DNA of 26,890 bases, taken from positions 1-26,890 of the forward strand of contig CALEPS010000159.1 of NCBI GenBank assembly GCA_937910305.1, given 5' to 3'. The notes below the pieces were generated by a model, which saw only the letters and a list, made by a program, of their open reading frames with translations, made no database searches and was not told the DNA's origin. The stretch's first letter is position 1; the number at the start of each line of letters is the position of its first letter. A program made the position numbers and the translations under genes. Below are positions 7,201-14,495 of this stretch, in pieces. The DNA comes from an uncultured Bacteroidales bacterium. GTDB taxonomy: Bacteria > Bacteroidota > Bacteroidia > Bacteroidales > Paludibacteraceae.

Positions 7201-8304
7201 TTAGTTATATTTGTTTTGGCTGTTCAGCAGTGTGCGGAAGGCTTTGGACGGTTTGCCTTCGGGCGTGAAGGACCCCATGTCATATCCGCCCCACCCGAGA
7301 GGGATATACTCCGCCGGACGCCATCCGCCGTACACCTCCGGCTCCCAATAGAAAATACCCATGCAGGAGTCGATCTGCTCCATCCGTTGTACGAAATCGG
7401 TCATGACGATGTTGGAGAGTGTTTCAACAGAGTCGTAAACAGCCCCTTCTCCGTAATTCATCATGCCTACTTCGCATATCATCACCGGACAGTGGAACTC
7501 GCTGATCAGTTGCCTTACGTTGGTCTCTGCGAGGTCGTTCATCTCCGGCCAGGACTTATGGCACCAAGCCTCCATCATCGGGTAGTGGCTCAGACCGATC
7601 ATGTCCCATCGACCGCCGTGTTCCTTCATCGCCCGCCAGAACCAGTCGCGGTACATATAGGCGTTGTCCACATGTACGATAACCTGAATATCCGGGAAGG
7701 CTTCTTTGGCGGCTTTGTATCCCGCGGCGGTGAATCCCGCGTAGCGGTCCCAGCAGCCGTTGGCGTTGTTGTCTTCATAAACCAATTGTCCGACAGGCCA
7801 GAGCATGCCGTTCGGCGTCTCGTTGCCGATCTGAACCCACTCGGGTTTGATTCCTTTCTCTTTGAGCGCATAGAGAACGTCGAGCGTGTGCTCACGCACA
7901 GCTTCGCAGAGCTGGTCGTAACTGTATTCCTGCCATGCCGCAGGAATGGTCTGGTGCTGCGGGTCGGCGAAGAAATCCGAGTAATGGATGTCTATCATCA
8001 GCCGCAACCCTTCCTTAGCGGCGCGCTCCGCAAGCGACAGCATGTCCTCTTTGTTGCTCCATCCTGTTGCGTGGTTCACCCATACACGGAGACGGACGGC
8101 ATTCATGCCGTATTTGTGCAGAAGTGCGATACAGTCTCCAGACTCCAAACTCTCATCTCTAAACTTGACGCTGTCATGCTCCATCTCGCTCAGCCAACTG
8201 AGGTCGCCTCCTTTGGCCCAGGAGCCGCGGGGGGAGTCCGTACGGTAATAACAACTCGTCAGCAGCATACTGACCATGAGGCATAAAAAGGAAATTCGTT
8301 TCAT
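7201..8304 (-). CDS. GH53 endo-beta-1,4-galactanase, lipoprotein
   Basis: This glycoside hydrolase family 53 enzyme should cleave beta-1,4-galactan side chains of pectin or type I arabinogalactan. The 367-residue protein begins with a lipoprotein signal ending LLTSC (acylated Cys18), so it is probably anchored in the outer membrane or periplasm. Family motifs are KGGDLSWL, NAVRLRVWVNH, IDIHYSDFFADP, QIGNETPNGMLWP with the acid/base Glu162, GLSHYP, and MICEVGM with the nucleophile Glu278. A GH53 enzyme points to a plant-polysaccharide-fed gut or rumen habitat. No SusC/SusD pair or beta-galactosidase adjoins it, so this is not a classical polysaccharide utilisation locus. Residues near FRDESLESGD are encoded by a short heptad repeat. 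Confidence 0.93.
   Translation of the reverse strand: MKRISFLCLMVSMLLTSCYYRTDSPRGSWAKGGDLSWLSEMEHDSVKFRDESLESGDCIALLHKYGMNAVRLRVWVNHATGWSNKEDMLSLAERAAKEGLRLMIDIHYSDFFADPQHQTIPAAWQEYSYDQLCEAVREHTLDVLYALKEKGIKPEWVQIGNETPNGMLWPVGQLVYEDNNANGCWDRYAGFTAAGYKAAKEAFPDIQVIVHVDNAYMYRDWFWRAMKEHGGRWDMIGLSHYPMMEAWCHKSWPEMNDLAETNVRQLISEFHCPVMICEVGMMNYGEGAVYDSVETLSNIVMTDFVQRMEQIDSCMGIFYWEPEVYGGWRPAEYIPLGWGGYDMGSFTPEGKPSKAFRTLLNSQNKYN
8135..8165 (-). repeat. Heptad repeat inside the GH53 gene
   Basis: On the coding strand the units gtttaga, gatgaga, gtttgga and gtctgga follow each other with 7-bp period. They encode FRDESLES before the first conserved GH53 strand (NAVRLRVWV). Confidence 0.6.
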
Positions 8305-8320
8305 ATTGTCAGGTCTTTCA

Positions 8321-8358
8321 ATAAAACAAGCGGGACATGACTTTCGTCATACCCCGCT
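8321..8358 (-). terminator. Probable intrinsic terminator after tRNA-Leu
   Basis: On the minus strand a hairpin (8358-8329) has a GC-rich outer stem, two mismatches, an inner GTCAT/ATGAC-type stem and a 4-base loop. A T-rich stretch follows. It sits just past the tRNA 3' end. The GH53 start is only 17 bases beyond, so read-through may serve that gene. Confidence 0.6.
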
Positions 8359-8361
8359 CGG

Positions 8362-8447
8362 TACCGCGAGCCGGGGTCGAACCGGCACGCCCATCACTGG
8401 GCAAAAGATTTTAAGTCTTTCTTGTCTACCTATTCCAACATCGCGGC
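8362..8447 (-). tRNA. tRNA-Leu (anticodon TAA)
   Basis: This 86-base type II tRNA has an acceptor stem GCCGCGA pairing with TCGCGGT (one G-T pair at the first position). The anticodon arm is AAAGA-CTTAAAA-TCTTT, giving anticodon TAA. A variable arm TGCCCAGTGATGGGCG is followed by a T arm containing GGTTCGACCCC. The 3' CCA is not encoded and must be added by the CCA enzyme, which is common in Bacteroidota. Confidence 0.95.
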
Positions 8448-8493
8448 GCGCTCGCTTTTGTACTCGCGCAAAGTGTTTTTTGTAAATCGGCTG

Positions 8494-8525
8494 CAAAAGT
8501 ACTGCTTTTTTGCGATATATGCAAA
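8494..8525 (-). promoter_or_regulatory. Bacteroidota-type promoter for tRNA-Leu
   Basis: On the minus strand the -7 element TACTTTTG (8501-8494) matches TAnnTTTG. The -33 element TTTG (8525-8522) lies 20 bases upstream. It is divergent from the HD-gene promoter. Confidence 0.75.
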
Positions 8526-8530
8526 TTTTT

Positions 8531-8562
8531 TTTGCGTAAATAGTTTTTTTTTTGTACCTTTG
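8531..8562 (+). promoter_or_regulatory. Bacteroidota-type promoter for the HD gene
   Basis: TTTG at 8531-8534 and TACCTTTG at 8555-8562 are spaced by 20 bases. Initiation about 7 bases later leaves only some 8-10 bases before the ATG, an unusually short leader. Confidence 0.8.
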
Positions 8563-8577
8563 CACCCAAATTAGTGA

Positions 8578-9870
8578 ATGATGGCGAATAAAAGAAAGAT
8601 CATCAATGATCCTGTGTTCGGATTTTTGTCTGTTCCGAACGAATTGATATATGACGTGCTGCAGCACCCCTATGTGCAGCGGCTGAATAGAATCAAACAG
8701 TTAGGTCTGTCCTATCTGGTCTATCCGGGGGCGACACACAGCCGCTTCGGACACTCTCTCGGAGCAATGCACCTGATGCATGAGGCAATCCAGTCCCTGC
8801 GGATGAAGGGCGTGGAGATAACGGAGGAAGAAGCAACATCCGCGATGATAGCGATCTTGCTGCATGATATAGGGCACGGGCCTTTCTCCCACGTGCTGGA
8901 GCACACGCTCGTGGACGGCGTCACCCACGAAGACATCTCGCTGCTCATGATGCAGCGGATCAATGAAGACCTGTCCCATGTACGAAGGACGGATGTACGA
9001 TATACGGAGGGGTCCAAACCGCTGGACATGGCGATAGCTATCTTTAAAAACGAGTACCCGAAGCATTTCCTCCATCAACTGATCAGCAGCCAGTTGGATG
9101 TGGACCGCATGGACTATCTCTGCCGCGACTCGTTCTTCACGGGCGTGCAGGAGGGGCGTGTGGCGAGCGAGCGTCTGCTGAAAATGCTGGACGTGCGGAA
9201 TGACAGGCTGGTCGTGCAGGTCAAAGGTATCTATTCCGTCGAGAAATTCCTGGTGGCACGGCGGTTGATGTACTGGCAGGTGTATCTGCATAAGACCTCC
9301 GTTGCAGCAGAGCAGCATCTGATTAAGATCCTTTCGCGCGCCAAGGAGATAGCAAGAGGGCACTCAGCCCTCAGCCCTCAGTCCTCAGAACTCTTCTGTT
9401 CGCCGGCGTTGCGGTATTTTCTGTATAACCACATCTCGTTCGATGATTTTGCCGTCAGAAGCGAAGCGCTCGACCAGTACGCGCTCCTGGACGACAACGA
9501 TGTGCTCTGCGCTATCAAGACCTGGATCAGCAGCGGCGACAAGGTGCTCAGTATCTTGAGCGAGAGTTTCATTAACCGCCGTCTCTTCCGCGGGGAACTG
9601 ATCGAAGAGCCTCTGAGCGAAGAAGCGCAGAAAACATTGAGCCGGACACTCGCGCAGGCGGTTGGGGTGAAGGAAGAGGAAGGCTCGTTCCTCTGGAGCG
9701 AACATGTGTCAACAAGCAACACCTATTCGGAGAAAGCGGACACGATAGATATTCTTTACGGCGATGGCACAGTGAGAGACATTGCCGAAGCAAGCGAGAT
9801 ACTGGATCTTGCCGCGCTGACGAGGAAACCGATCAAGCGGTATCTGTTCCGATATCGCCTTGACCAATAA
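8578..9870 (+). CDS. HD-superfamily phosphohydrolase (dNTPase-like)
   Basis: This metal-dependent phosphohydrolase of the HD superfamily (COG1078-like) is related to dGTPases and SAMHD1; the substrate is unproven. In the 430-residue protein the metal ligands are visible in SRFGHSLGA (H59), LLHDIGHGPFSH (H96, D97) and QLDVDRMDYLCRDS. It probably starts at 8578 or at the adjacent ATG at 8581, very close to the transcription start. Two short segments unlike the family are repeat-encoded: HVRRTDVRYTEG (8978-9010) and SALSPQSSEL (9364-9391). Placement directly ahead of lpxD-lpxC-lpxA is the arrangement known from Bacteroides, although no biochemical link with lipid A is established. Confidence 0.88.
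   Translation: MMANKRKIINDPVFGFLSVPNELIYDVLQHPYVQRLNRIKQLGLSYLVYPGATHSRFGHSLGAMHLMHEAIQSLRMKGVEITEEEATSAMIAILLHDIGHGPFSHVLEHTLVDGVTHEDISLLMMQRINEDLSHVRRTDVRYTEGSKPLDMAIAIFKNEYPKHFLHQLISSQLDVDRMDYLCRDSFFTGVQEGRVASERLLKMLDVRNDRLVVQVKGIYSVEKFLVARRLMYWQVYLHKTSVAAEQHLIKILSRAKEIARGHSALSPQSSELFCSPALRYFLYNHISFDDFAVRSEALDQYALLDDNDVLCAIKTWISSGDKVLSILSESFINRRLFRGELIEEPLSEEAQKTLSRTLAQAVGVKEEEGSFLWSEHVSTSNTYSEKADTIDILYGDGTVRDIAEASEILDLAALTRKPIKRYLFRYRLDQ
8978..9010 (+). repeat. 33-bp dispersed element, copy 1 (HD gene)
   Basis: It encodes (H)VRRTDVRYTE in frame. The same 33 bases with three substitutions occur on the minus strand at 16328-16360 inside aroB, again read in the same frame. Confidence 0.85.
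9364..9391 (+). repeat. CTCAGCC heptads inside the HD gene
   Basis: Four 7-bp units: tcagccc, tcagccc, tcagtcc, tcagaac. They are read through in frame as SALSPQSSEL, in a region that family members do not conserve. Confidence 0.8.
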
Positions 9871-9902
9871 ATGACCAAATGGTAAATGACTAAATGGTAA
9901 AT
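9871..9902 (+). repeat. ATG-rich repeat at the HD/lpxD junction
   Basis: ATGs at 9871, 9879, 9886 and 9894 are spaced 8, 7 and 8 bases, forming about two copies of a 15-bp unit. The tract abuts the TAA of the HD gene and resembles the comF/nadB tract. Confidence 0.75.
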
Positions 9903-10931
9903 AACTTTATGGAGTTTAGTGCGCAACAAATAGCAGCCCTTCTGGGCGGAGAATTATATGGCAACGCGGGCGCTAAGGTAAGCGATGTGGCGCCTATCGA
10001 GGCAGCCGGACCGCAGCACCTCTCTTTCGTCACGGAGGAGAAATACCTGCCGCACCTGCAAAACACTCGCGCGGGCGTGGTGCTCATCACCCGTTCGCTT
10101 GTGAAAGATTCCTCATCTCTCCCCCTTGAGGGGGAGTCGGAGGGGGGGTGTTTCATCCTTGTGGACAACGCACGCGGAGCGATGGGACAGCTGCTGGCGC
10201 TGGTTGCCAAAGCCATGAACCCGCCTAAGACAGGCGTGGAGCAACCCTCTTATATCGCCGAAGGCGTGGAGATCCCTGCCGATGCGTATATCGGAGCCTT
10301 CGCCTATATCGGAAAGAACGTCCGTCTGGGTAAAGGCGTGCAGATATATCCGCATGTCTATATCGGCGAGAACGTATCGGTCGGCGACAATACGGTTCTT
10401 TACGACGGTGTCAAGGTCTATGACCGTTGCGTCATTGGCGCGTCCTGTGTCCTGCATGCCGGCGTCGTAGTAGGCTCCGACGGCTTCGGCTTCGAACCCG
10501 ATGCGCAGGGAGTGAACAGGAAGATCCCGCAGATAGGAAATGTGATCATCGAGGACGATGTGGAGATAGGGGCGAATACCACTATCGACCGTGCTATGAT
10601 GGGTAGTACAGTCATCCGCAGAAATGTGAAGATCGACAACCTGGTGCAGATCGCGCATAACGTGGAGGTCGGCGAGAGCACGTTCCTCTGCGCGCAGGTC
10701 GGGATAGCCGGCAGTACCAAGGTGGGCAAACACTGTATCCTTGCCGGCCAGGTAGGTATAGCCGGACATATCGAGATACCCGACCATTGTGTCTTCGGCG
10801 CGCAGTCAGGCGTGCCTAATACAATTAAGAAACCCGGTATATACATGGGCACGCCGGCTATTAATGCGGCGCTCTGGCGTCGTGCCGTAGTACGGTTCAA
10901 ACAAAGCGGCAGCCCGTCCAAACAATCATAA
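9894..10931 (+). CDS. lpxD: UDP-3-O-acylglucosamine N-acyltransferase LpxD
   Basis: LpxD transfers a 3-hydroxyacyl chain from acyl carrier protein to UDP-3-O-acyl-glucosamine, the third step of lipid A synthesis. The protein has 345 residues from 9894, but the family N-terminus MEFSAQQIAALL starts at the ATG at 9909, which may be the real start. An N-terminal uridine-binding domain (FVTEEKYLPHL) is followed by a left-handed beta-helix of hexapeptide repeats (IGAFAYIG, IYPHVYIGENVSVG, CVLHAGVVVGSDGFGFEPD). The catalytic His lies in VQIAHNVEVG. A palindrome-encoded insert (SSSLPLEGESEGG, near 10110-10150) interrupts the N-terminal domain. lpxC follows after 10 bases. Confidence 0.96.
   Translation: MVNNFMEFSAQQIAALLGGELYGNAGAKVSDVAPIEAAGPQHLSFVTEEKYLPHLQNTRAGVVLITRSLVKDSSSLPLEGESEGGCFILVDNARGAMGQLLALVAKAMNPPKTGVEQPSYIAEGVEIPADAYIGAFAYIGKNVRLGKGVQIYPHVYIGENVSVGDNTVLYDGVKVYDRCVIGASCVLHAGVVVGSDGFGFEPDAQGVNRKIPQIGNVIIEDDVEIGANTTIDRAMMGSTVIRRNVKIDNLVQIAHNVEVGESTFLCAQVGIAGSTKVGKHCILAGQVGIAGHIEIPDHCVFGAQSGVPNTIKKPGIYMGTPAINAALWRRAVVRFKQSGSPSKQS
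10119..10152 (+). repeat. REP-like palindrome inside lpxD
   Basis: A perfect 7-bp stem ctccccc/gggggag with loop ttga spans 10119-10136. A G-rich tail follows. It is translated in frame as SSLPLEGESEGG. Confidence 0.75.
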
Positions 10932-10941
10932 GTAATTAGCG

Positions 10942-11844
10942 ATGAAACAACATACATTAAAAGATAGTTTCTCCCTCAGTTCGGTCGGCCTTCATACCGG
11001 CTTGCATGTGACGGCTACTTTCCGTCCTGCCGAGGCGAACACAGGCGTATGCCTGCGGAGGGTGGATCTCCCCGGACAGCCTTGCCATCAGGCGTTGGCG
11101 GACTATGTGTCAGCTACCGAACGGGGGACCGTCCTCGAACGGGGAAAATGGAAGGTCTCTACGGTGGAGCATGCCTTGAGCGCATTGTATGCCATGGGTG
11201 TGGACAACTGTATTATTGACGTGGATGCACCCGAGATGCCGATCTTGGACGGTAGTGCCAAGTTCTTTGTGCAGGAGATACGGCGTGTGGGAATAGTGGA
11301 ACAAGATGCGGAGCAGCAAGTCTATGTGGTGAAAGAACCGATCGAGTATATCTCCGAGCACGGCCACAGGATGCGCATCGAGCCATGCGACCACTACGAG
11401 CTGGATGTAACAATCGCCTTCGACTCCAAACTGCTGCGAGAGCAGCACGCTACCCTGAAGAACCTTGAGGACTACCCCGTCGAAATGGCTGCGGCGCGCA
11501 CCTTCTGCTTCGTCAGAGAGATAGAACCCCTTCTGCGCGTCGGACTGATCAAAGGAGGAGACCTCAAGAACGCACTCGTCATCTACGAGACCGAACTCTC
11601 GCAGGACGGTATGGACTATTTCTGCGACAAGATGGGACAGCCGCATCTGGACGCCAAGAAACTGGGCTACCTCTCCCCCCTCAATTACCCTAACGAGCCT
11701 GCGCGGCACAAGCTCCTGGACGTCATCGGAGACCTCTCGCTGCTCGGGCTGAGGCTGCAAGGAAAAGTGATTGCATACAAACCCGGACACACCTTCAACA
11801 CCCAATGTGTCCGCCGCCTCCGCAACCAGATCCTATCCGAATAA
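10942..11844 (+). CDS. lpxC: UDP-3-O-acyl-GlcNAc deacetylase LpxC, without FabZ domain
   Basis: This zinc amidase catalyses the committed step of lipid A synthesis. The 300-residue protein has SVGLHTG at the N-terminus, the zinc-binding His in STVEHALSAL (H77), MPILDGSA, AARTFCF, KGGDLKNALV, and the remaining zinc ligands (His, Asp) in RHKLLDVIGDLSLLG, then KPGHTFNTQ near the end. In most Bacteroidota LpxC is fused to the 3-hydroxyacyl-ACP dehydratase FabZ, giving about 460 residues; here the protein stops right after the LpxC domain and no FabZ follows. The stop TAA overlaps the first ATG of a 24-bp tandem repeat that leads into lpxA. Confidence 0.96.
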   Translation: MKQHTLKDSFSLSSVGLHTGLHVTATFRPAEANTGVCLRRVDLPGQPCHQALADYVSATERGTVLERGKWKVSTVEHALSALYAMGVDNCIIDVDAPEMPILDGSAKFFVQEIRRVGIVEQDAEQQVYVVKEPIEYISEHGHRMRIEPCDHYELDVTIAFDSKLLREQHATLKNLEDYPVEMAAARTFCFVREIEPLLRVGLIKGGDLKNALVIYETELSQDGMDYFCDKMGQPHLDAKKLGYLSPLNYPNEPARHKLLDVIGDLSLLGLRLQGKVIAYKPGHTFNTQCVRRLRNQILSE

Positions 11845-11910
11845 ATGAATAAATAGGAAAATGTGAAAATGAATAAATAGGAAAATGTGAAAATGAATAA
11901 ATGCGAAAAT
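11845..11910 (+). repeat. 24-bp tandem repeat with mini-ORFs at the lpxC/lpxA junction
   Basis: Two exact 24-bp units (11845-11868 and 11869-11892) are followed by a partial third that begins the lpxA reading frame. In units 1 and 2 the frame reads ATG AAT AAA TAG (MNK-stop). In the third the TAG is TGC, so the frame opens as MNKCEN and continues into LpxA. Confidence 0.9.
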
Positions 11911-12627
11911 AATATCTCTCCCTTGGCTTATGTCAGCCCCAAGGCTCAGATCGGCAGGAACGTCACGATTGATGCCTTTGCTTACATTGACGATAATGTC
12001 ATTCTCGGCGATAACTGCCATGTCTTCCCCAATGCTGTCATCGGATGTGTTCCGCAGGATCTCAAGTTCCGCGGTGAAGAAACTTGGACCATCATTGGCG
12101 ATAACTGCGTACTGCGCGAGTTCGTCACGATCCATCGGGGTACCGCCTCCAAAGGCAAAACGGTGGTGGGAAACAATAACCTCATCATGGCGTACTGCCA
12201 TGTCGCGCACGACTGTATCCTCCATGATAACATCATCATGTCCAATGCCACCCAGTTAGCCGGAGAGGTGGAGGTGGACGATTTTGCTATCATCGGCGGA
12301 GGAACGCTCGTCCATCAGTTCTCCCATATCGGTTCGCACTGTATGATCCAAGGAGGATCGAAGATTAACAAAGATATCCCTCCCTATGTCATCGCGGCGC
12401 GGGAACCCATCGCTTTCTGCGGTATTAACTCCGTCGGACTCAACCGGCGAGGATTCACACCCGAACAGATACACACGATACAGGAGACTTACCGCCTGAT
12501 TTATAACTCCGGCATGATAGTCTCCCAGGCGCTCGAACGCATCGAAGCCGAAATACCCGCTTCACCCGAAAGAGACCTTATCCTCTCCTTCGTGCGCAAC
12601 TCCACAAGGGGAATCGTCAGAGCATAA
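11893..12627 (+). CDS. lpxA: UDP-GlcNAc acyltransferase LpxA
   Basis: LpxA adds the first 3-hydroxyacyl chain to UDP-GlcNAc. The 244-residue protein is a left-handed beta-helix made of hexapeptide repeats (ISPLAYVSPKAQIGRNV, IGDNCVLREFVTIHRGT). The catalytic His region reads MAYCHVAHDCILHDN, and the family motifs GGTLVHQFSHIGSHCMIQGGSKI and VGLNRRGF follow. The ATG at 11893 is the third unit of a tandem repeat; an in-frame GTG at 11887 is an alternative. MNKCEN is repeat-derived and not part of the family fold, which starts at ISPLAYV. GlnRS has the same first residues from a related repeat. It is probably co-transcribed with lpxD and lpxC. Confidence 0.95.
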   Translation: MNKCENNISPLAYVSPKAQIGRNVTIDAFAYIDDNVILGDNCHVFPNAVIGCVPQDLKFRGEETWTIIGDNCVLREFVTIHRGTASKGKTVVGNNNLIMAYCHVAHDCILHDNIIMSNATQLAGEVEVDDFAIIGGGTLVHQFSHIGSHCMIQGGSKINKDIPPYVIAAREPIAFCGINSVGLNRRGFTPEQIHTIQETYRLIYNSGMIVSQALERIEAEIPASPERDLILSFVRNSTRGIVRA

Positions 12628-12632
12628 ATTAA

Positions 12633-12671
12633 ATAAATGTGAAAATATGGAAATGAATAAATGTGAAAATG
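12633..12671 (+). repeat. ATG-rich repeat at the lpxA/glnS junction
   Basis: This is a close relative of the lpxC/lpxA repeat, with AAATGTGAAAAT and ATGAATAAATG words. The portion from 12653 is translated as MNKCEND at the GlnRS N-terminus. Confidence 0.8.
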
Positions 12672-14419
12672 ACTCCGAGGCTCGTAGTCTCAATTTCATT
12701 GAGCAAATCGTAGAAAAAGACCTCGCGGAGGGAGTGAACGGCGGACGTATTCAGACCCGTTTCCCGCCGGAGCCGAACGGTTACCTGCATATAGGTCACG
12801 TCAAAGCCATCTGTATGGACTTCGGTATCGCCGAGAAATACAACGGCGTTTGTAACCTCCGTTTTGACGACACCAACCCTGCCAAAGAGGACACCGAGTA
12901 CGTAGAGACCATCGAACGTGATATTGCTTGGTTAGGTTTCAAATGGGGACAGATATACTATGCCTCCGATTATTTCCAGCAGCTCTACGACCTCGCTATC
13001 CGTTTCATCAAAGAAGGCAAAGCCTATGTCGATGAGCAGACACCGGAACAGATTGCCGAACAGAAAGGTACGCCGACCGAACCCGGTGTAGCATCGCCTT
13101 TCCGTGATCGCCCGATAGAAGAAAACCTCCGTCTCTTCGAAGCCATGCAGCGTGGCGAGATAGAGGAAGGTAAGATGGTCCTCCGTGCGAAGATCGATAT
13201 GGCGAACCCGAACATGCATTTCCGTGACCCGATCATGTACCGTATCATCACCTCGCACCCCCACCACCGCACGGGAAGGCGGTGGAACGTCTATCCGATG
13301 TACGACTTCGCGCACGGACAGTCCGACTATTTCGAGGGCGTGACGCACTCTATCTGTACCCTGGAGTTTGAGGTACACCGTCCGTTGTACGACTATTTCC
13401 TCGACCAGATAACAGGACCCAACTTCGCGGGACTATCGCCTTACGGACCCGACTACCGGCCCAAACAGCGCGAGTTCAACCGCCTCAATATCACCTACAC
13501 GGTTATGTCCAAACGTAAGATGCTCCAGCTCGTCAAAGAAGGACTGGTAGCCGGATGGGACGACCCGCGTATGCCGACCGTCTGCGGTCTGCGCCGCCGC
13601 GGATATACGCCGCAGGCGATACGTAACTTCATGGACAAGATCGGATATACCAAGGTGGAAGGAATGATCGACCAGGGGCTTCTGGAACACACCATCCGCG
13701 AGGACCTCAAAGAGACCGCTCCGCGCGTATGCGCTATCTTCGATCCCGTCAAACTGGTTATCACGAATTATCCTTCTTCCCTTCTTTGTGGGGAGGGTCA
13801 AGGTGGGGTTTGCGAGCCCCTCGTAGCCGAGAACATCGACGGTCATCCCGAACTCGGCACACGCGAGATGCCGTTCGGACGCGAACTGTGGATCGAACGC
13901 GGCGACTTCCTCGAGGAAGCGGACAATAAGTTCTACCGTCTCTCTCCGGGCGGACGCGAAGTGCGCCTCAAAGCCTCCTATATCATCCAGGCGACGGGCT
14001 GCGAGAAAGATGCGGAGGGCAAGATCACTACCGTCTATGCTACCTACGATCCCGACTCCAAGTCCGGCACCGAGGGAGGCAACCGCAAGACCAAGGCAAC
14101 TATCAACTGGGTGGAGTGCAACTCCGCGCTGGACGCCGAGGTGCGTCTCTACGACCGCCTCTTCGCTGTCGAGAACCCCTCTGCAGAGGAAGGCGACTTC
14201 CGCGATCTGCTCAACCCCGACAGCCTCAAGGTAGTGACCGCCAAAGTGGAGTCCTCTCTCCGAAGCGAGCTGCATGCACCGGTACTAAAAGACGGTATTG
14301 AGCAGGAGAACCACTACCAGCTCTTGAAACAAGGTTACTTCGTCGTCGATCCTGATACCACGGCAGAGAAATTGGTCCTCAACCGCACCTGCTCCCTCAA
14401 GGACAACTACTTAAAGTAA
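12647..14419 (+). CDS. glnS: Glutaminyl-tRNA synthetase
   Basis: This class I synthetase charges tRNA-Gln. The 590-residue protein carries the signature PPEPNGYLHIGHVKAI, RFDDTNPAKED, GWDDPRMPT, and the KMSKS-equivalent VMSKRKML, followed by the C-terminal beta-barrel anticodon-binding region (GNTKTKATINWV-like, seen here as NRKTKATINWVE). The start at 12647 (MEMNKCEND) is repeat-derived; the family sequence begins at NFIEQIVEKDL. A palindrome-encoded insert, NYPSSLLCGEGQGGVCEP (13766-13820), sits at the start of the anticodon-binding part, where most homologues have no such segment. A hairpin follows the stop. Confidence 0.96.
   Translation: MEMNKCENDSEARSLNFIEQIVEKDLAEGVNGGRIQTRFPPEPNGYLHIGHVKAICMDFGIAEKYNGVCNLRFDDTNPAKEDTEYVETIERDIAWLGFKWGQIYYASDYFQQLYDLAIRFIKEGKAYVDEQTPEQIAEQKGTPTEPGVASPFRDRPIEENLRLFEAMQRGEIEEGKMVLRAKIDMANPNMHFRDPIMYRIITSHPHHRTGRRWNVYPMYDFAHGQSDYFEGVTHSICTLEFEVHRPLYDYFLDQITGPNFAGLSPYGPDYRPKQREFNRLNITYTVMSKRKMLQLVKEGLVAGWDDPRMPTVCGLRRRGYTPQAIRNFMDKIGYTKVEGMIDQGLLEHTIREDLKETAPRVCAIFDPVKLVITNYPSSLLCGEGQGGVCEPLVAENIDGHPELGTREMPFGRELWIERGDFLEEADNKFYRLSPGGREVRLKASYIIQATGCEKDAEGKITTVYATYDPDSKSGTEGGNRKTKATINWVECNSALDAEVRLYDRLFAVENPSAEEGDFRDLLNPDSLKVVTAKVESSLRSELHAPVLKDGIEQENHYQLLKQGYFVVDPDTTAEKLVLNRTCSLKDNYLK
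13766..13808 (+). repeat. REP-like element inside glnS
   Basis: An imperfect palindrome of the ccctt/ggggaggg type is followed by tcaaggtgggg, resembling the G-rich tails of the lpxD and HsdR_N copies. It is read in frame as PSSLLCGEGQGG. Confidence 0.6.
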
Positions 14420-14495
14420 CTGTTTAACGTTAAGTAACTGTTTAACGTTTCGATGCAATCGAAACCATTTTAACTATTTAACTATTTAACAGTTT
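14420..14495 (+). repeat. TTTAAC-rich repeats and hairpin between glnS and the HsdR_N gene
   Basis: TAACTGTTTAACGTT occurs twice, and taactatt twice followed by taacagtt, giving 8-bp spacing. Between them (14447-14465) lies a perfect 8-bp stem with a 3-base GCA loop followed by CCATTTT, possibly a weak terminator for glnS. Confidence 0.65.
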
